Positions 25,101-33,996 are shown, numbered from the stretch's first letter. The stretch: 64,000 nt of DNA from Batillaria attramentaria (GCA_018292915.2 JACVVK020000491.1:48501-112500), one strand, 5' to 3'. Numbers and translations: made by a program. The notes: a model not told the origin generated them from the sequence alone.

Positions 25101-28004
25101 GAGAAATTTCCAGAGATGGTCTTACCTAATGGTGAGATTGTTCAGTTTGAGTCCTTTCCTTCAAAAGTTTCAGAGCCGAGACTCAGAAATTTGTGGATAA
25201 AAGCGATTCGAAGGCAGAACTTCTCCGCGTGGCAAGACCGAGTCTCTCGGTTGAAGCGACTGCCGATCTGCTTCAAGGGCTAAAATGATAAGCTGCGCTT
25301 TTGTGTAGCCACTAAAACGCACGCCCCTGTCTTTCAGATATTTTTTTCAGTTCAGGAACTTTCATTGATTTAATTTTATCGCGAACATCTTCGCCGGTCG
25401 AAACGCTCACGTTGCTCGCCATCGCATGCATAGCCCACATCATGGGGGACCGTTCGCATCTCTGGCGATGGAGAGCACCCGACTCTGCGTAACCGGCAAC
25501 CGCGGTATTCTGACGCCTGTGTTAACTGTGTTCACTGTTGCAGTGCTCTCAGTGCCATGGAAACAGGAAATCTGTTGTCACGTGTATCAGAAACGGAAAG
25601 GAAGGTGCAGGCAGAGGAACACAGAGCGAAATCAGCAGAGGTGAGATCCGCTTTCAGAATCAGAGTCTGAGCGTTTGATTTAAAAAAAAAAAAAATATAA
25701 AAATCCCGGCAGACTTCCTCCAATTTCTGTTAGATTAACTCACACGTGACGAGACACTTTGATGAAAGGTTTAGCAATGCATCGCACATGGTTAAAATAC
25801 AACACCTTTGCACCTTGAGCTATAACCAGCTGTAAATCTTTTCCTAACTTAAAGTACTTAAAATGAAATTTAACGAAATAAAAATCGCATTAATATAGGC
25901 ATTCTATCCCAAATATTTGGTTCAAAGTGCTGCGAGCTAAACCCAACACACACACACACACGCTCACATGACTCACACGCATTCTCTCGGGCAATGGACA
26001 CATAACAGTCAGGTGTAGCGAAGGACCAGCTCAGCACTTTAGGTTTCAGGATTTAAGAATTGCATTTATTTTCGATTTTTGTGGGCTGAAAATTCACAGC
26101 TTCATTGAAGCTTGCTAGAGACTGAGAGAGGTTCCTTTACTACAGTGTCATGGCCGCAGGCCCAGTTCACCACAGTGATTAGGCCATGATAGAGTTAAAG
26201 TCGCTTGCAGCTTCGGAAAGCCTCTGTTGAATGGTCACCGATTGTGGAGCATGAATCGGACGACCAAATGACAGTATCGTTGGTTTCAGATGGAGGTGGT
26301 GAGACTCCGCATGCAGCTCAATCTGCAGCAACTGGAGCGCAGGAAGAACGAGGCGGAGATGCACCAGCGCTACACCACCATGTACGCCAGAAGGTGTGTA
26401 CCATCGCGTCGTTCACAGCTCTGTGCAATCACTTTCCAAAGAAGGGAAGGTTTGCCTGCTTGAAGTAGAATGAAAAATGGCACAAGCACACTCAGGCTGG
26501 GGAATTTTCAGTCATTTGGCAATTTTCATCCAAATTTCTTATCCTTTCAGCCAAAAAAATCAACATTTCAGCCAAAGAAAAGAAAGGGGGAAAAGGTTGT
26601 GCACACAGTAATATAATACGATACATGCCATGCCATTACGGACAGCAGTCTAACTTTATTTTTGCAGACTTCTGTGTCAGTACCAAGTCAGTATTTTACT
26701 GGTGGGAGCCAGGAGATGCTACTGAATGCCTTTAAAAATGTTCCCCAGCAGCGCGCTGCCTCTGAACCCCGGCCTAGGTTTTAGTCTCTTTTTTTCCCTC
26801 AGCAATTCCCCAGCCTGCACATTTCACTTAGTAACTTAACGTGTCTGTTGGCAGGTGTCAAGAGAAGGGAGAGTTGCCCGGTAAAGTAAAAGAGGTCATG
26901 ATGTACTGGCAAACAGTGACCGAAGCGTTCAGTGACAAACACGCGCAAGTGAAGAGAGCCTTCGAGGAGCAGATGGGCGAAGTGCAGCACGGGAAGAGAT
27001 TGGCCGAGCTCACTCCGGTCTCCGTCAGTCCTCCGCCTCTGCCTCGGATGCCAGAAGGAATGGCAATGGTTTGTGTCGTCTTTTTATGTCGTGCAGTTGT
27101 GTGGTTCTGTCTGTCTGCCCCTACACATTGGCATCATTTTATTGTTTTGCTTATTTGCACAATTAGTGTTAGATGTCTTTTTCTCAGTTGTGTGTGTGTG
27201 CGCGCGCAGGTGTGTGTGTGTGTGCTTTCATTAATACTTACATGAGGGTGTTTGGGAGTTTAACGTCCTTTTCCATCACGTCTGGGTGATCTCAAAGACG
27301 GGGCAACGAGAAAAAAGACCAGCACAAATGTTTGGCCCCGGCCGCGATTCGAACTCATGACGCGAGCATTGAAAGTCCAGCGCTCTACCATTGGGCTATC
27401 TGGACACCCCAATACTTCCGTTAGACATACTCGATAATTTGTGACTTTGCATGGGATCCCTGGCAGAAATTCAGAAAATCAAAATTGAAGGTTAGTCACC
27501 AAGACAAAAGAAGCAACAAATAACTCTGTCTTATGTAAACCCTAGGGAAATGGCTGAGTTGTAACAGTGCTGATGGTTAGGCTGTTTACATTGTCACAAA
27601 ACAGTTTGTTGGCCAGTGTGTTGATAGTGCACACCTTAAAACTCCTGCTTCTGATGTACGCTGGGATGTTCACGCAGAGTCACAGCAGATTTTTAATACA
27701 CGTGTGCACTTGGTTTGCGGGTTGTATTGTTACTATACTGTGTATTAGCCAGTTAACTTGGGATTTACTGTTACATGTATTATAAGGGTTCTTGTCCCTC
27801 TAGCGCCATGTTGTTGTAATAATAATAATAAAATGGGTACTTAAGGGCATGCACACTCTCGCGGGAGCTCAGGGCACCTTACAAAGAACACACTCACTCA
27901 CCCAGAAACACACGCAACATGCCTCCACACATACATTTAACTAAAAACACATGATGTGCAGCATCATACACAGGCTGCCCCTGGCTTACACACGCACGCA
28001 CGCA

Positions 28005-28039
<35 letters not shown>

Positions 28040-31005
28040 CGACCAGCAAGATGATGATGTGGCAACATCATGTGTTGTGTGTCCTATGGTTGTGGTTACC
28101 CTACATCCCTACTCACATCAAACTTACTGCTTGTGCTTACTGTAGGTCAGATTTCCAGCTCCCTTTCCGATGTGTCCGCCAAGACTTCCTGGACAGCATC
28201 AAGTGATTTTTTTTAAGTTTTTTTTTTTTTTTTTTTAAATAATACATTTCTTATGAATGGTTTCAATCTCTTAAATTTTTCTTGTTCATAATTTTGAAGT
28301 TAATTTTCCCACCCCTTTTCAGTTTTTCATTTCCACGTTGTTGATCTAAAACTAAAAATTCTAAAACTCAATTTAATTTACTCCCTCTTGCCTCCTCCTT
28401 CCTCCCCCTCCCCATCAGCACCAACCACCCCACCCCCTCTTTTTTTTAAATATCAAAGTTCCGACTTCCTTTTTTTGTGAAAAATCTTTTTACTTTCAGC
28501 ATGGTTGTTCCTATTGAAATGATCGTTAAATCTTTACATGCATGATTTTTGTTGTTGTTTATGTTGTTGTTGTTGTTCTGTTGAAACTGCTGAACATACC
28601 AAGTGAACTTACTCGATGCTCTAAACTTACACAGATTTCCATTTTGTCTCATAGTCTTATGTGTTACAGTACATGTACATATATACCGTAGCAGTGAGTC
28701 AATCAGCTGTTTTGCTTACATACAAATCAGATGATGTAAACAGTTTTATACAGACCGCTGTCACATAATTTTAAAAAATTTCACTTTCAGCATTTTTTCA
28801 GATTTGTTTGTTAACATGGTTTTGAATATTTAAATTTATGAACTTGAAGATTATTCATCCGTATTGTGCGTTTGGTAATCCAGTCGCCAGAGCTTTTCAA
28901 GAATATTCTGTGTAAAACCGTGATTTTGTGCGTATTTATTGGAAATAAATGTTTTAAACTTATGACCTAACATTGTATCAGCCATAGATGTGATTTTGAA
29001 GTAATTGACAACATTAGCATAAGTGAAAATGTGAGGTGCAAAAAAAAACAAAATCACACTGAAATAACCCTAAAATATACCTCACGAGTACCTGAAGTGA
29101 CAAAGATGTCTATTGTAATCTTGATCAGTAACTGATGTGTTCTCCTAAAACCTTCAAGAGACAGATGGGTAAAGTGACGGGTGTCAGTGAATGATGTCAA
29201 AATGCTATTTTGGAGCAGTTTCATTCCTTGAAAAGGTCTTGTTAGGTTTTCGAAAAAGCAGTGAAAATACTGATTTAGGCGGCTTTCATTTACGCTGAGA
29301 AGAAATGGAAAGACAGAGATCACTGGCTGTTATAAAATGTATTAGGTCACAACTACCTGAATAGCCTGTTCTCTGAAATAGGTCTCACAAAAATGGCTCC
29401 ATGAAAAGTTATAGTCGAAAATCGTTGGCAACTGAGTTACCAAACACCGTAGCATCATTTTTCTTTATGACACCGAGGTATGTGGCACTTGAATGTAACA
29501 TGTTTGCCAGCTTGCAAATTGTACCAGGTACATGTGCTATTGCAGGCATAGTAGGAGAAGTTGTGTGCCATGGTTGCATTCTCTGAAGGAGTTTTGATTG
29601 CAATATGTAAATTTTGCATTTGAGGCCATCCATGCCCCACATTTGGCACTTTGTTACAGTAATTACAGGTCTTGTATGAAATTTTAGCAAGGCTCTTAAT
29701 TTTAATACTTAGGAGTTAAAATTTACTGGGAGTTTTTCAGATGTCAAAAAAAATTTCCTTGATCTTTTTCACTCAGTTTTGTTTTGATTGGGTCATTTGA
29801 ACCTTCTTCCGCTTTGTGGCCGTGGTAACAGTAATTCTTAGCTAACTTGCTAAGTGTTTGTCATATATATTGTGTAGAGTGTTCTAATTCTGATTTGGCT
29901 TACTTATGTGCAGCCACCCATGAACGGACAGCCGCCTTCCTTAACGAACGGAAGTCACGGGACCCAGCCAGAGCAGGCGCAGTTTATGCCATCATCAGCA
30001 CTACCCGGCAACATTCCTGAACCAGGCATGGAAGCACTGCCCAGTAACGGCCAAGCGAGAGACGGCGCGCCGCAGCCCCCGCGACCTTTAGTCCCGCCCC
30101 ACCCCCTCACGCCCCTGCGCCCCATCATCACTCCGAGTGTGAACCCCAGCAACGCGGTCCGACCCCCGCTCCGACCTCCTCTTGCCTCCCTTCCTCACGC
30201 CCCCACCCCTCAACCTTCAGTGCCCACCCCCCACCCCCTGACAGTCCCTACATCCCAGCAACACGTTGGTAGCGTGCTGCAGCCCGCGAACAACGGACAC
30301 AGTAATTCCGGAAATGGGAACGTGCCTGGAGGGAGGACAGGAACCCCGACGCTCGGATCTGTGCCGCCCCGACCTGTGTTCGAGTCCACGCCAGCTCCTC
30401 GAAGCAGTTTTGACAAACTAGTGGCTACCCTCCAAAAAAGCTTTCCTTCTTGTAGCAGGTATGAATGTCACAAACTGTAGCTTGACTGATGACAGCGCCA
30501 GCAGGTTGTAGTCATGTGTATAAGGACTGGAACCAAAATGATGACTTAGAAGTTGTCGTTATAAGCCAGTGCCTTCCATAGATAGTCTTCTTATTGGGCT
30601 GATGACAGAAAACTGAGATTTGAGAAATACTTTTGACATCTTCTGATGTGTGCGCGTTAGGATGTTAGTGTGCTTTTATTAATAGATTAATTGATTAATT
30701 TAGTTTACAGTTGAATAAACCATGTGACTGATAAATTACTGTATACATTTTCGTACCATGTGTTAATTAACATTTTCTTTTCCAGAGATGATTTTTCTCG
30801 GCTGATCCAAGAACTGCGGCGTGCTCATGGAGGGTCGTTGTCTGGGATGTCGCTTGAGTTTATTGTGACCCGAATCACGCAAATGCTAATTGCGCGTGGG
30901 ATAAGGCCAAGCGGCAGTGCTCAGGTATATCTGCACTTGTTTCTCAACTCTCAACAGTTCTTGCCTCTAGCGGTACTTTTTGTTGTTCTCTCTCTCACAC
31001 ACACG

Positions 31006-31040
<35 letters not shown>

Positions 31041-32606
31041 TCTGCATGCTGTCCGACACTTGCTGTTGACCGAGCGAACGGCCGAGGGTATGAAGAGTTC
31101 GCATAGTGAGTGGTTTTGACGAGCGATGCCCTGAGGCGGCTGCTTGGCTCTATCACCAGCGCTTCGAAAAACTCTCATGTGCGGTTGTAGCTTCAGTCCA
31201 CCGATGCAGTCCAACTTTGCAAACATAGCCTTACCTTTACACCATACTTTTCCCTTGTGTGTGTGCAGATTACGTCCTCCACTAACTCAAACAACAGCAA
31301 CAGTGGAAGCACCAGCGGCAGACGTGGCCTCCCCCCTCCGCCTGGGTTGAACCCATCGTGGAGCGTTGAGGGCCTGGAGCCGATGGGAAGTGCTCACGAG
31401 TTTGGCGGGGTGGACAGGTTCGAGGAGGAGGACCCATGTGCCATCTGCCACGACGAGTTATCCTCTGCACCGGTCACCACGCTTGACTGCACGCATCGTT
31501 TCCATGACCAGGTAAAACGGCGTTTGCTTCTGTTTTTTCTTTTTCTCTTTTTTTTGTTGTTGTTGTTGTTGTTGTTTTGTTGTTGAAAGATTGACAAGTT
31601 TGCATTTGCTGTGAGTTGCGCTCAAATGCTGATACATGTACCACAAAAGGCGGTCGGTGGTCTAGTGGTTAAGAGACTTGTCACCAATGCGAGAGGTCAG
31701 GGGTTCGAGCCCCACTCGGGGCAAAGAATTTTTCCTTCTCGTATGTGGCACCGTTCATTCGGGCCGATCGTCGTGGGTTCTCTCCGGGTACTCCGGCTTC
31801 CTCCCCCTCTGCTTTGGAAATGTTCAGCCCACCAAGTTTGAAAAATAAATGCATATCTAAATTCCAAAATTTAATTAGCTGAGCTGACCCTTCGCACCAC
31901 GTGATTGTAATACGTTTATGTCCTGTGTGTGAGAGAATGCGTGTGATTCACGTGAGCGTGCGTGTTGGGTTTAGCTCGCGGCGCTTTGAGCCAAAATATT
32001 TGGGATAAAGCGCCTATATCAATGCGATTATTATTATTATTAAAAGGTGAGTTGACAGTTGACAGATTTACAATCTTTGTAAATATGTTTTCCTGTAAAC
32101 TTCACCACTGTGTGTGCGTGCGTGCATGTGTGTGCAAGTCAGGTATTTCTTTAAAATCTGTGACCACCTTGAATTTTTTTTTTCGAAAATGAAACTAGGA
32201 TGTATGGGAAGATTACACTGTTTCAGTAAAGGACAACAAACCTGTGAGCAGTTATGCTCTGCATGTTAGTTGGCCTCAATTGTTAGGTGTGTGTTTGGGC
32301 AAGAGATTTTTCATCCAGTCGGCGAAATTCAGACTTTATAAAGGTAAGCGGGATGGGTGTACAGGGGTGTTACTTTACTCAGAAGTACCCTTAGAGGTAC
32401 ATGTTCCAGGGTTTTTTTTAATATATTTTTATTTATTTATTTATTTTTTTTTTAAACAGAATTGCAGGTTCTCATATCAGTCTAAATATAATTCTGTTCT
32501 TGTATTTTTGTTTCAGTGTATCCGTACTTGGTTCAAACAGCAGAGCACGTGCCCAAACTGTCGCATCTACGCTCCGCTTCATGATGAATTTCCTACACTA
32601 AAGTGA
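835..32606 (+). CDS. TTC3/DZIP3-like E3 ubiquitin-protein ligase (24 exons)
   Basis: RING-type E3 ubiquitin ligase of the TTC3/DZIP3 family. Exons: 835-950, 1969-2029, 2556-2720, 3190-3270, 3631-3740, 4578-4707, 12633-12755, 13355-13456, 14883-14978, 16587-16818, 17287-17360, 17721-17872, 18570-18701, 19427-21773, 22620-22738, 24251-24319, 25544-25640, 26290-26393, 26855-27068, 28146-28202, 29914-30458, 30786-30924, 31269-31511, 32517-32606. The joined frame is 5,598 nt with no internal stop. Residues ~40-220 are helical and TPR-like (YACGITAVLQDGSKAIQEGL). Residues ~263-330 hold Cys/His clusters (CHMKCRITFHPHCWK, then CPTPDCG) typical of the family. Residues ~345-420 are highly charged, ~600-1270 are Ser-rich and low complexity, and ~1285-1520 are coiled coil. 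A Pro-rich linker precedes a C-terminal RING-H2 at ~1812-1852. In humans TTC3 ubiquitinates phospho-Akt and DZIP3 modifies histone H2A; which one this corresponds to is unclear. The start at 835 has a CCATGG context after an acceptor. An extra exon in the 8-kb intron 4708-12632 cannot be excluded. Confidence 0.88.
1086..1213 (-). mobile_element. SINE-1 copy (tRNA-derived, truncated)
   Basis: Reverse-complement copy of the family whose body contains CCAAATATTTGTGCTGG. The tRNA-like B box reads as GGGATTCGAACTC on the plus strand. It lies in intron 1 of the E3 gene next to a long TG tract. Confidence 0.75.
1268..1485. repeat. Long interrupted (TG)n microsatellite
   Basis: About 215 bp of TG repeats broken by single CTG/CAG interruptions. 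Cys/Val poly-dipeptide reading frames here are artefacts of the repeat. Confidence 0.95.
2128..2310 (-). repeat. Interspersed repeat R1, copy 1
   Basis: Reverse complement matches 16230-16420 and 38280-38440. Shared blocks include GTTCGACCGCTC, GTGTAAACAACACTGTATCGC, an ACTAATC..CAAGATAGA block and GCGAAACTGTTCCAAAACAT-like sequence. Family boundaries and class are unknown. Confidence 0.7.
3949..4132 (-). mobile_element. SINE-2 3' part
   Basis: Starts with the (AAT)n tail complement, then AAAGCGCC, the CACGTGAATCACACGCATTC block and GGTGCGAAGGGTCAGCTCAGC. It matches the 3' half of the full copies at 31651 and 33479 on the opposite strand and lacks the tRNA head. Confidence 0.85.
6190..6545. 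mobile_element. ACCGGT-rich DNA element, copy 1
   Basis: Begins with CAGGGATGGATTTAACTGG then GGTAATTACCGGTAA, and ends with ACCGGTTTGGAAAATGCC then TAGCGCGATCACT. Both ends match the element at 48661-49072, in the same orientation. Confidence 0.65.
7030..8030 (+). repeat. Degenerate tandem array, unit about 200 bp
   Basis: The block CAAGGCAnnnCAGTTTT recurs at 7098, 7292, 7530 and 7883. The block GTGnnTGAATTGGC recurs at 7196 and 7424, with weaker matches near 7657 and 8010. Four diverged units; the last is lengthened by the SINE-1 insertion at 7754-7871. Confidence 0.75.
7754..7871 (+). mobile_element. SINE-1, 5'-truncated, with target-site duplication
   Basis: Body from CCCGGCTGGGGCCAAATA through the (CCCA)n tail. 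It is flanked by the 11-bp direct repeat CAGAACTGGTT at 7743-7753 and 7872-7882, inside a unit of the degenerate array, so the pre-insertion site is known from sister units. Confidence 0.88.
8497..8755 (+). repeat. CT-rich compound tandem repeat
   Basis: Four units of (CT)n plus CCCCATTTCTGTTGACTC and TGTATCCCTGTCTG, at uneven spacing of about 60-90 bp. Confidence 0.85.
9467..9527. repeat. (TG)n microsatellite
   Basis: Pure TG run; a second short TG run lies at 9574-9591. Confidence 0.95.
10657..10712. repeat. (TG)n microsatellite
   Basis: Pure TG run within the 8-kb intron. Confidence 0.95.
11165..11448 (+). repeat. 91-bp tandem repeat, left part
   Basis: GCGYRATTTTAAGTGCTTCA recurs at 11169, 11260 and 11351, an exact 91-bp period. 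Diverged units continue right of the SINE at 11881 and 11981, showing that the array was interrupted. Confidence 0.93.
11450..11876 (+). mobile_element. SINE-4, tRNA-Arg(TCG)-headed, full length
   Basis: The head GGTCTAGTGGTTAAGGCATC then CGACTTCGGATCC and GGTTCGAGTCCCC follows a tRNA with loop CTTCGGA (anticodon TCG, arginine). The body is about 350 bp and the tail is (ATACC)n at 11856-11876. It sits inside the 91-bp array. The acceptor-stem 3' half is not intact, so this is a SINE head and not a tRNA gene. Confidence 0.82.
11881..12030 (+). repeat. 91-bp tandem repeat, right diverged part
   Basis: Two diverged units begin GGCGTGATTTTAAGTGCTTC and GGCATGATTTTAAGCGCTTC; spacing about 100 bp owing to small insertions. 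Confidence 0.85.
12373..12423. repeat. (TG)n microsatellite
   Basis: Pure TG run. Upstream, 12284-12350 (GGTAGCAGTGGTGCCTTC..) is repeated at 16867-16940 in another intron of the same gene. Confidence 0.93.
13887..14755. repeat. 66-bp satellite, 13 near-identical units
   Basis: Each unit runs from ACTGAATTTTCTGTAGTG through CCGCTCTGTGTCTACTAC and CCCTGCAT. Units differ almost only at CTCTGTG/CTCTATG (A form in units 2, 3 and 7). The left boundary reads GCTTAACTGAA, and the same variant recurs at 14609 between units 11 and 12. Because 66 is divisible by 3 the array is open in at least one frame on each strand (22-residue repeats), but it lies in an E3-gene intron and shows no sign of being coding. 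Confidence 0.96.
15126..15627 (-). mobile_element. SINE-3, full length, with 12-bp target duplication
   Basis: The poly-T at the left is the A tail of a minus-strand insert. The tRNA-like head is at the right (complement of GTAGTGTAGTCGTTAGCACT, B box GTTCGGGTC). Direct repeat CCTCTTGAGCTT at 15114-15125 and 15628-15639. It shares a nearly identical 500-bp body with copies at 49552 and 57766. Confidence 0.93.
16010..16420 (+). repeat. Interspersed repeat R1, copy 2
   Basis: From GAGCTGTTTTTGTGGTTTCT to CGAAACTGTTCCAAAGCATA, with blocks GCAAAGTGTAAACGAC and ATTGCATTAAGA matching 38140-38440 on the same strand and 2128-2310 on the opposite strand. Confidence 0.75.
17462..17561. repeat. (CA)n microsatellite
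   Basis: CA run preceded by a short (TCTG)n run, 80 bp downstream of the 17287-17360 exon. Confidence 0.95.
18360..18507 (+). mobile_element. SINE-2 3' fragment
   Basis: Contains TAAATAGCTGGGCTGACCC, TTCGCACCGTGTAATT and CGCTTTGAG..AAAGCGCC. More diverged than the other copies. Confidence 0.75.
19026..19200. repeat. Poly-C / (CA)n compound low-complexity tract
   Basis: Duplicated module: C run, (CA)n, CCCCTCACACACCCCTCC. Two copies are separated by about 100 bp. Confidence 0.9.
19427..21773 (+). other. Giant 782-codon exon of the E3 ligase
   Basis: One exon carries about 42% of the protein. Its first ~70 codons are conserved-looking (FFSGILSEHGPLSLKGL, then GGPEKFFRQSLKFVVIGDIV), matching a segment I associate with TTC3/DZIP3 proteins. 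About 680 codons then run through Ser/Pro/Asp-rich, probably disordered sequence with SSSSS runs. The exon ends in the beginning of a coiled coil (RQADEENVHLVQQLQLIAEE). The acceptor is TAACAG and the donor CAG|GTCAGT. The rest of the gene uses exons of 57-545 nt. Confidence 0.85.
21774..22619 (+). other. E3-gene intron with an unidentified 117-codon open frame
   Basis: An open frame at 21970-22323 (start MIHVLDVRFTHAQSV, later ENWWQKVEGDNF) has ordinary amino-acid composition but no family I recognise, and it lacks splice signals that would join it to the gene. A poly-C run precedes it and a (TG)n/poly-G tract follows. It could be a transposon remnant. Confidence 0.3.
22935..23391. mobile_element. 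MITE with perfect 15-bp terminal inverted repeats
   Basis: Ends CAGGGATGTCACTGG and CCAGTGACATCCCTG are perfect inverses; 457 bp; internally it repeats the motif AATGTCC/GGACAT. The CAGGG terminus suggests the hAT superfamily (inference). A clean target duplication is not obvious. It lies in an E3-gene intron. Confidence 0.85.
23568..24180 (+). mobile_element. PIF/Harbinger-type deletion derivative
   Basis: Terminal inverted repeats AGGCCGTTCTACACGTGACA and, on the other strand, GGGCCGTTCTACACGTGGCA. The 3-bp direct repeat TAA at 23565-23567 and 24181-24183 fits the superfamily's TWA target. An open frame from 23752 encodes KKQWMWARKWILQRDSLGAY, which resembles the first residues of Harbinger transposases, after which the frame runs into the 3' terminal sequence. 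This is therefore an internally deleted, non-autonomous copy. Confidence 0.8.
24467..24631 (+). mobile_element. SINE-1, near full length, with 13-bp target duplication
   Basis: tRNA-like head (GGTAGGGTGTTAGACTTC, GAGTTCGAATCCC), body CCAAATATTTGTGCTGG and GGAAAAGGACGTTAAACTC, tail (CCCA)n. Direct repeat TCGCTTTCACAAG at 24454-24466 and 24632-24644. Confidence 0.93.
25038..25283 (+). pseudogene. THAP-type zinc-finger fragment
   Basis: An 81-codon open frame starts MPHYHCVAIGCQNGSRKSDK and continues FPSKVSEPRLRNLWIKAIRR. The C-x4-C near the N-terminus and the FP..LR..W segment match THAP domains, and the usual downstream C-x2-H pair is not seen before the stop. THAP domains occur in P-element-type transposases and in host genes. 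Here the fragment lies in an E3-gene intron without splice signals, so a broken transposon-derived copy is most likely. Confidence 0.6.
25890..26045 (-). mobile_element. SINE-2 3' fragment
   Basis: Reverse copy with ACACGCTCACATGACTCACA, CGCATTCTCTC, and GCGAAGGACCAGCTCAGC. Confidence 0.78.
26493..26817. mobile_element. MITE family M2, copy 1
   Basis: Perfect 14-bp inverted ends CAGGCTGGGGAATT and AATTCCCCAGCCTG; flanks CACACT (26487-26492) and CACATT (26818-26823) are a 6-bp target duplication with one change. Internal blocks are shared with 50358 and 56157. Confidence 0.88.
27240..27410 (-). mobile_element. SINE-1, near full length
   Basis: Reverse copy: GGGTGTTTGGGAGTTTAACG tail complement at the left, CGATTCGAACTCATGACG B-box region and GCTCTACCATTGGGC A-box region at the right. 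Flanked by AATACTT at 27233-27239 and 27411-27417. Confidence 0.88.
27816..27935. repeat. (AAT)n-tailed interspersed repeat fragment
   Basis: AATAATAATAATAAAATGGG followed by TCTCGCGGGAGCTCAGGGC. It resembles the 3' architecture of SINE-2-like elements but not its core. The similar element at 57215 may belong to the same class. Confidence 0.4.
28146..28202 (+). other. Putative 19-codon Pro-rich exon of the E3 ligase
   Basis: It follows an acceptor ending CTGTAG, is phase 0 at both ends, and encodes VRFPAPFPMCPPRLPGQHQ. This continues the Pro/Met-rich composition of the exons on both sides. The donor GTGATT is weak, so the exon may be alternative. Omitting it also keeps the frame. Confidence 0.6.
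28203..29913 (+). other. E3-gene intron, AT-rich, nothing recognised
   Basis: 1.7 kb of mostly AT-rich single-copy-looking sequence with short poly-T and (GTT)n tracts. No exon, repeat family or RNA gene recognised. Confidence 0.5.
31269..32606 (+). other. RING-H2 finger split over the last two exons
   Basis: The finger pattern is C-x2-C (CAIC), then DC-T-H, F-H, C-I-R-T-W and finally CPNC, giving the C3H2C3 ligand set. The intron 31512-32516 falls between the second His and the sixth ligand Cys. The protein stops about 15 residues after CPNC (HDEFPTLK), which is the usual short tail after the TTC3/DZIP3 RING. This part is expected to bind the E2 enzyme. Confidence 0.93.
31651..32041 (+). 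mobile_element. SINE-2, full length
   Basis: Head CGGTCGGTGGTCTAGTGGTT then AAGAGAC..GGGGTTCGAGCCCC (A and B boxes), body TCTCCGGGTACTCCGGCTTC and GCTGAGCTGACCCTTCGC, tail (ATT)n. Target duplication AAAAGG at 31645-31650 and 32042-32047. It lies in the intron that splits the RING domain. Confidence 0.92.
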
Positions 32607-33341
32607 AAGCTCCATCAGCACTGAACTCTGTAGTGGAAACTTTCACAGGGGAATTTTTTTTTTTTTTAAATTCCAGTGAAATTTTAACATCAGTTAAAAC
32701 TTGATACTGTGAGGTTTGTCCTATACTGACACACCAACATGTGCTTCATCCAACACATGGCAGTGTATGGTTCTTCCTGACAAAATACTTATCTTCGTTT
32801 TTATTTCAAAAGTGAGGACGAGCATAGTTTTACAGTGTGTTACAGATTTAGCTGAAGATGTCAGGTTTGTTTAACTTGCTATGACACTGACATGATACAC
32901 TAGTTATGGTATTTGAAATGTTTCGTGTGCGGTTCAACCAGACATCTGGGATGTGTACGTTTGGCAATGTGAACTTACACGTGAACACAGACAGCTGTAC
33001 GTATCACAGAATTAACACACACGCACAGTGTTTGCGCACACACACACACACACACACAGATGCACAAACAGGCGTGCGCTCATATCAGCACCCAAGCTCC
33101 TATTTGTGTAATCTGGACATAGCCTACTCTTGATTTCTGATATTCCATTTACACGCGCAGAGTGTACCCTGCCTGCGGACATTGTGACTTTTAAAAAACA
33201 AATGGCAGACTTTGCGAATGCTTCTGTTATTTTGGCTGGCGCTGTCAGGTGTTTTTGTTTCTTTTTTTGGTTTTGTTTGTTTTTGTTTTTTTATCATTTT
33301 ATGTGCAGATTGCTTTAGTTTGCTCAAATCACTGTTGGATC

Positions 33342-33996
33342 TTAACTCTTAAGAGCCCAAGCCCGACCACTCCCCCTGCCCGCTTTATGTTAAGACTTGT
33401 TAAAAAGAACAAGCCACTGCACACCAGTATGAGCCACTTCAAGCCACTATTATGCAAGGCGTGGGCCTTCCCTATAGGGGCGGTCGGTGGTCTAGTGGTT
33501 AAGAGACCTGTCACCAATGCGAGAGCTCAGGGGTTCGAGTCCCACTCGGGGCAAAGAATTTCCCTTCTCGTATGTGGCACCGTTCATTCGGGCCGATCGT
33601 CGGGGGTTCTCTCCGGGTACACCGGCTTCCTCCCCCTCTGCTTTGGAAATGTTCAGCCCACCAAATTTTTGAAAAATAAATGCAATTGTAAATTCCAAAA
33701 TTTAAATAGCTGAGCTGACCCTTCGCACCACGTGATTGTAATGTGTTTATGTCCGGTGTGTGAGAGAATGTGTGTGATTCACGTGAGCGTGCGTGTTGGG
33801 TTCATTTCGCGGCGCTTTGAGCCGATTCATGAAATTGGGTAAAAGCGCCTATACAATACTCATTATTATTATTATTATTATTATAGGCCCGAGACAACTG
33901 CAGGTTGCGTAAATAGTGGCTTGAAGTGGCTCCTTGTGATCTGAAGATTTCAAATAAAATTGCAGGGTTTTTTTTTCATGGGCTGTTAAGAGTTAA
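33342..33996. mobile_element. TTAA-flanked foldback element, interrupted by a SINE
   Basis: Ends TTAACTCTTAAGAGCCC and, inverted, TTAACTCTTAACAGCCC. Inner arms are also inverted (GAGCCACTTCAAGCCACTAT on the left at 33430, its inverse on the right at 33912). TTAA at both outer ends fits a TTAA target, as used by piggyBac and Kolobok elements. About 250 bp without the SINE-2 nested inside. Confidence 0.82.
33479..33881 (+). mobile_element. SINE-2, full length, nested in a foldback element
   Basis: Nearly identical to the copy at 31651, with head, body and (ATT)n tail. Target duplication TATAGG at 33473-33478 and 33882-33887, placed in the centre of the TTAA-flanked element. Confidence 0.92.
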
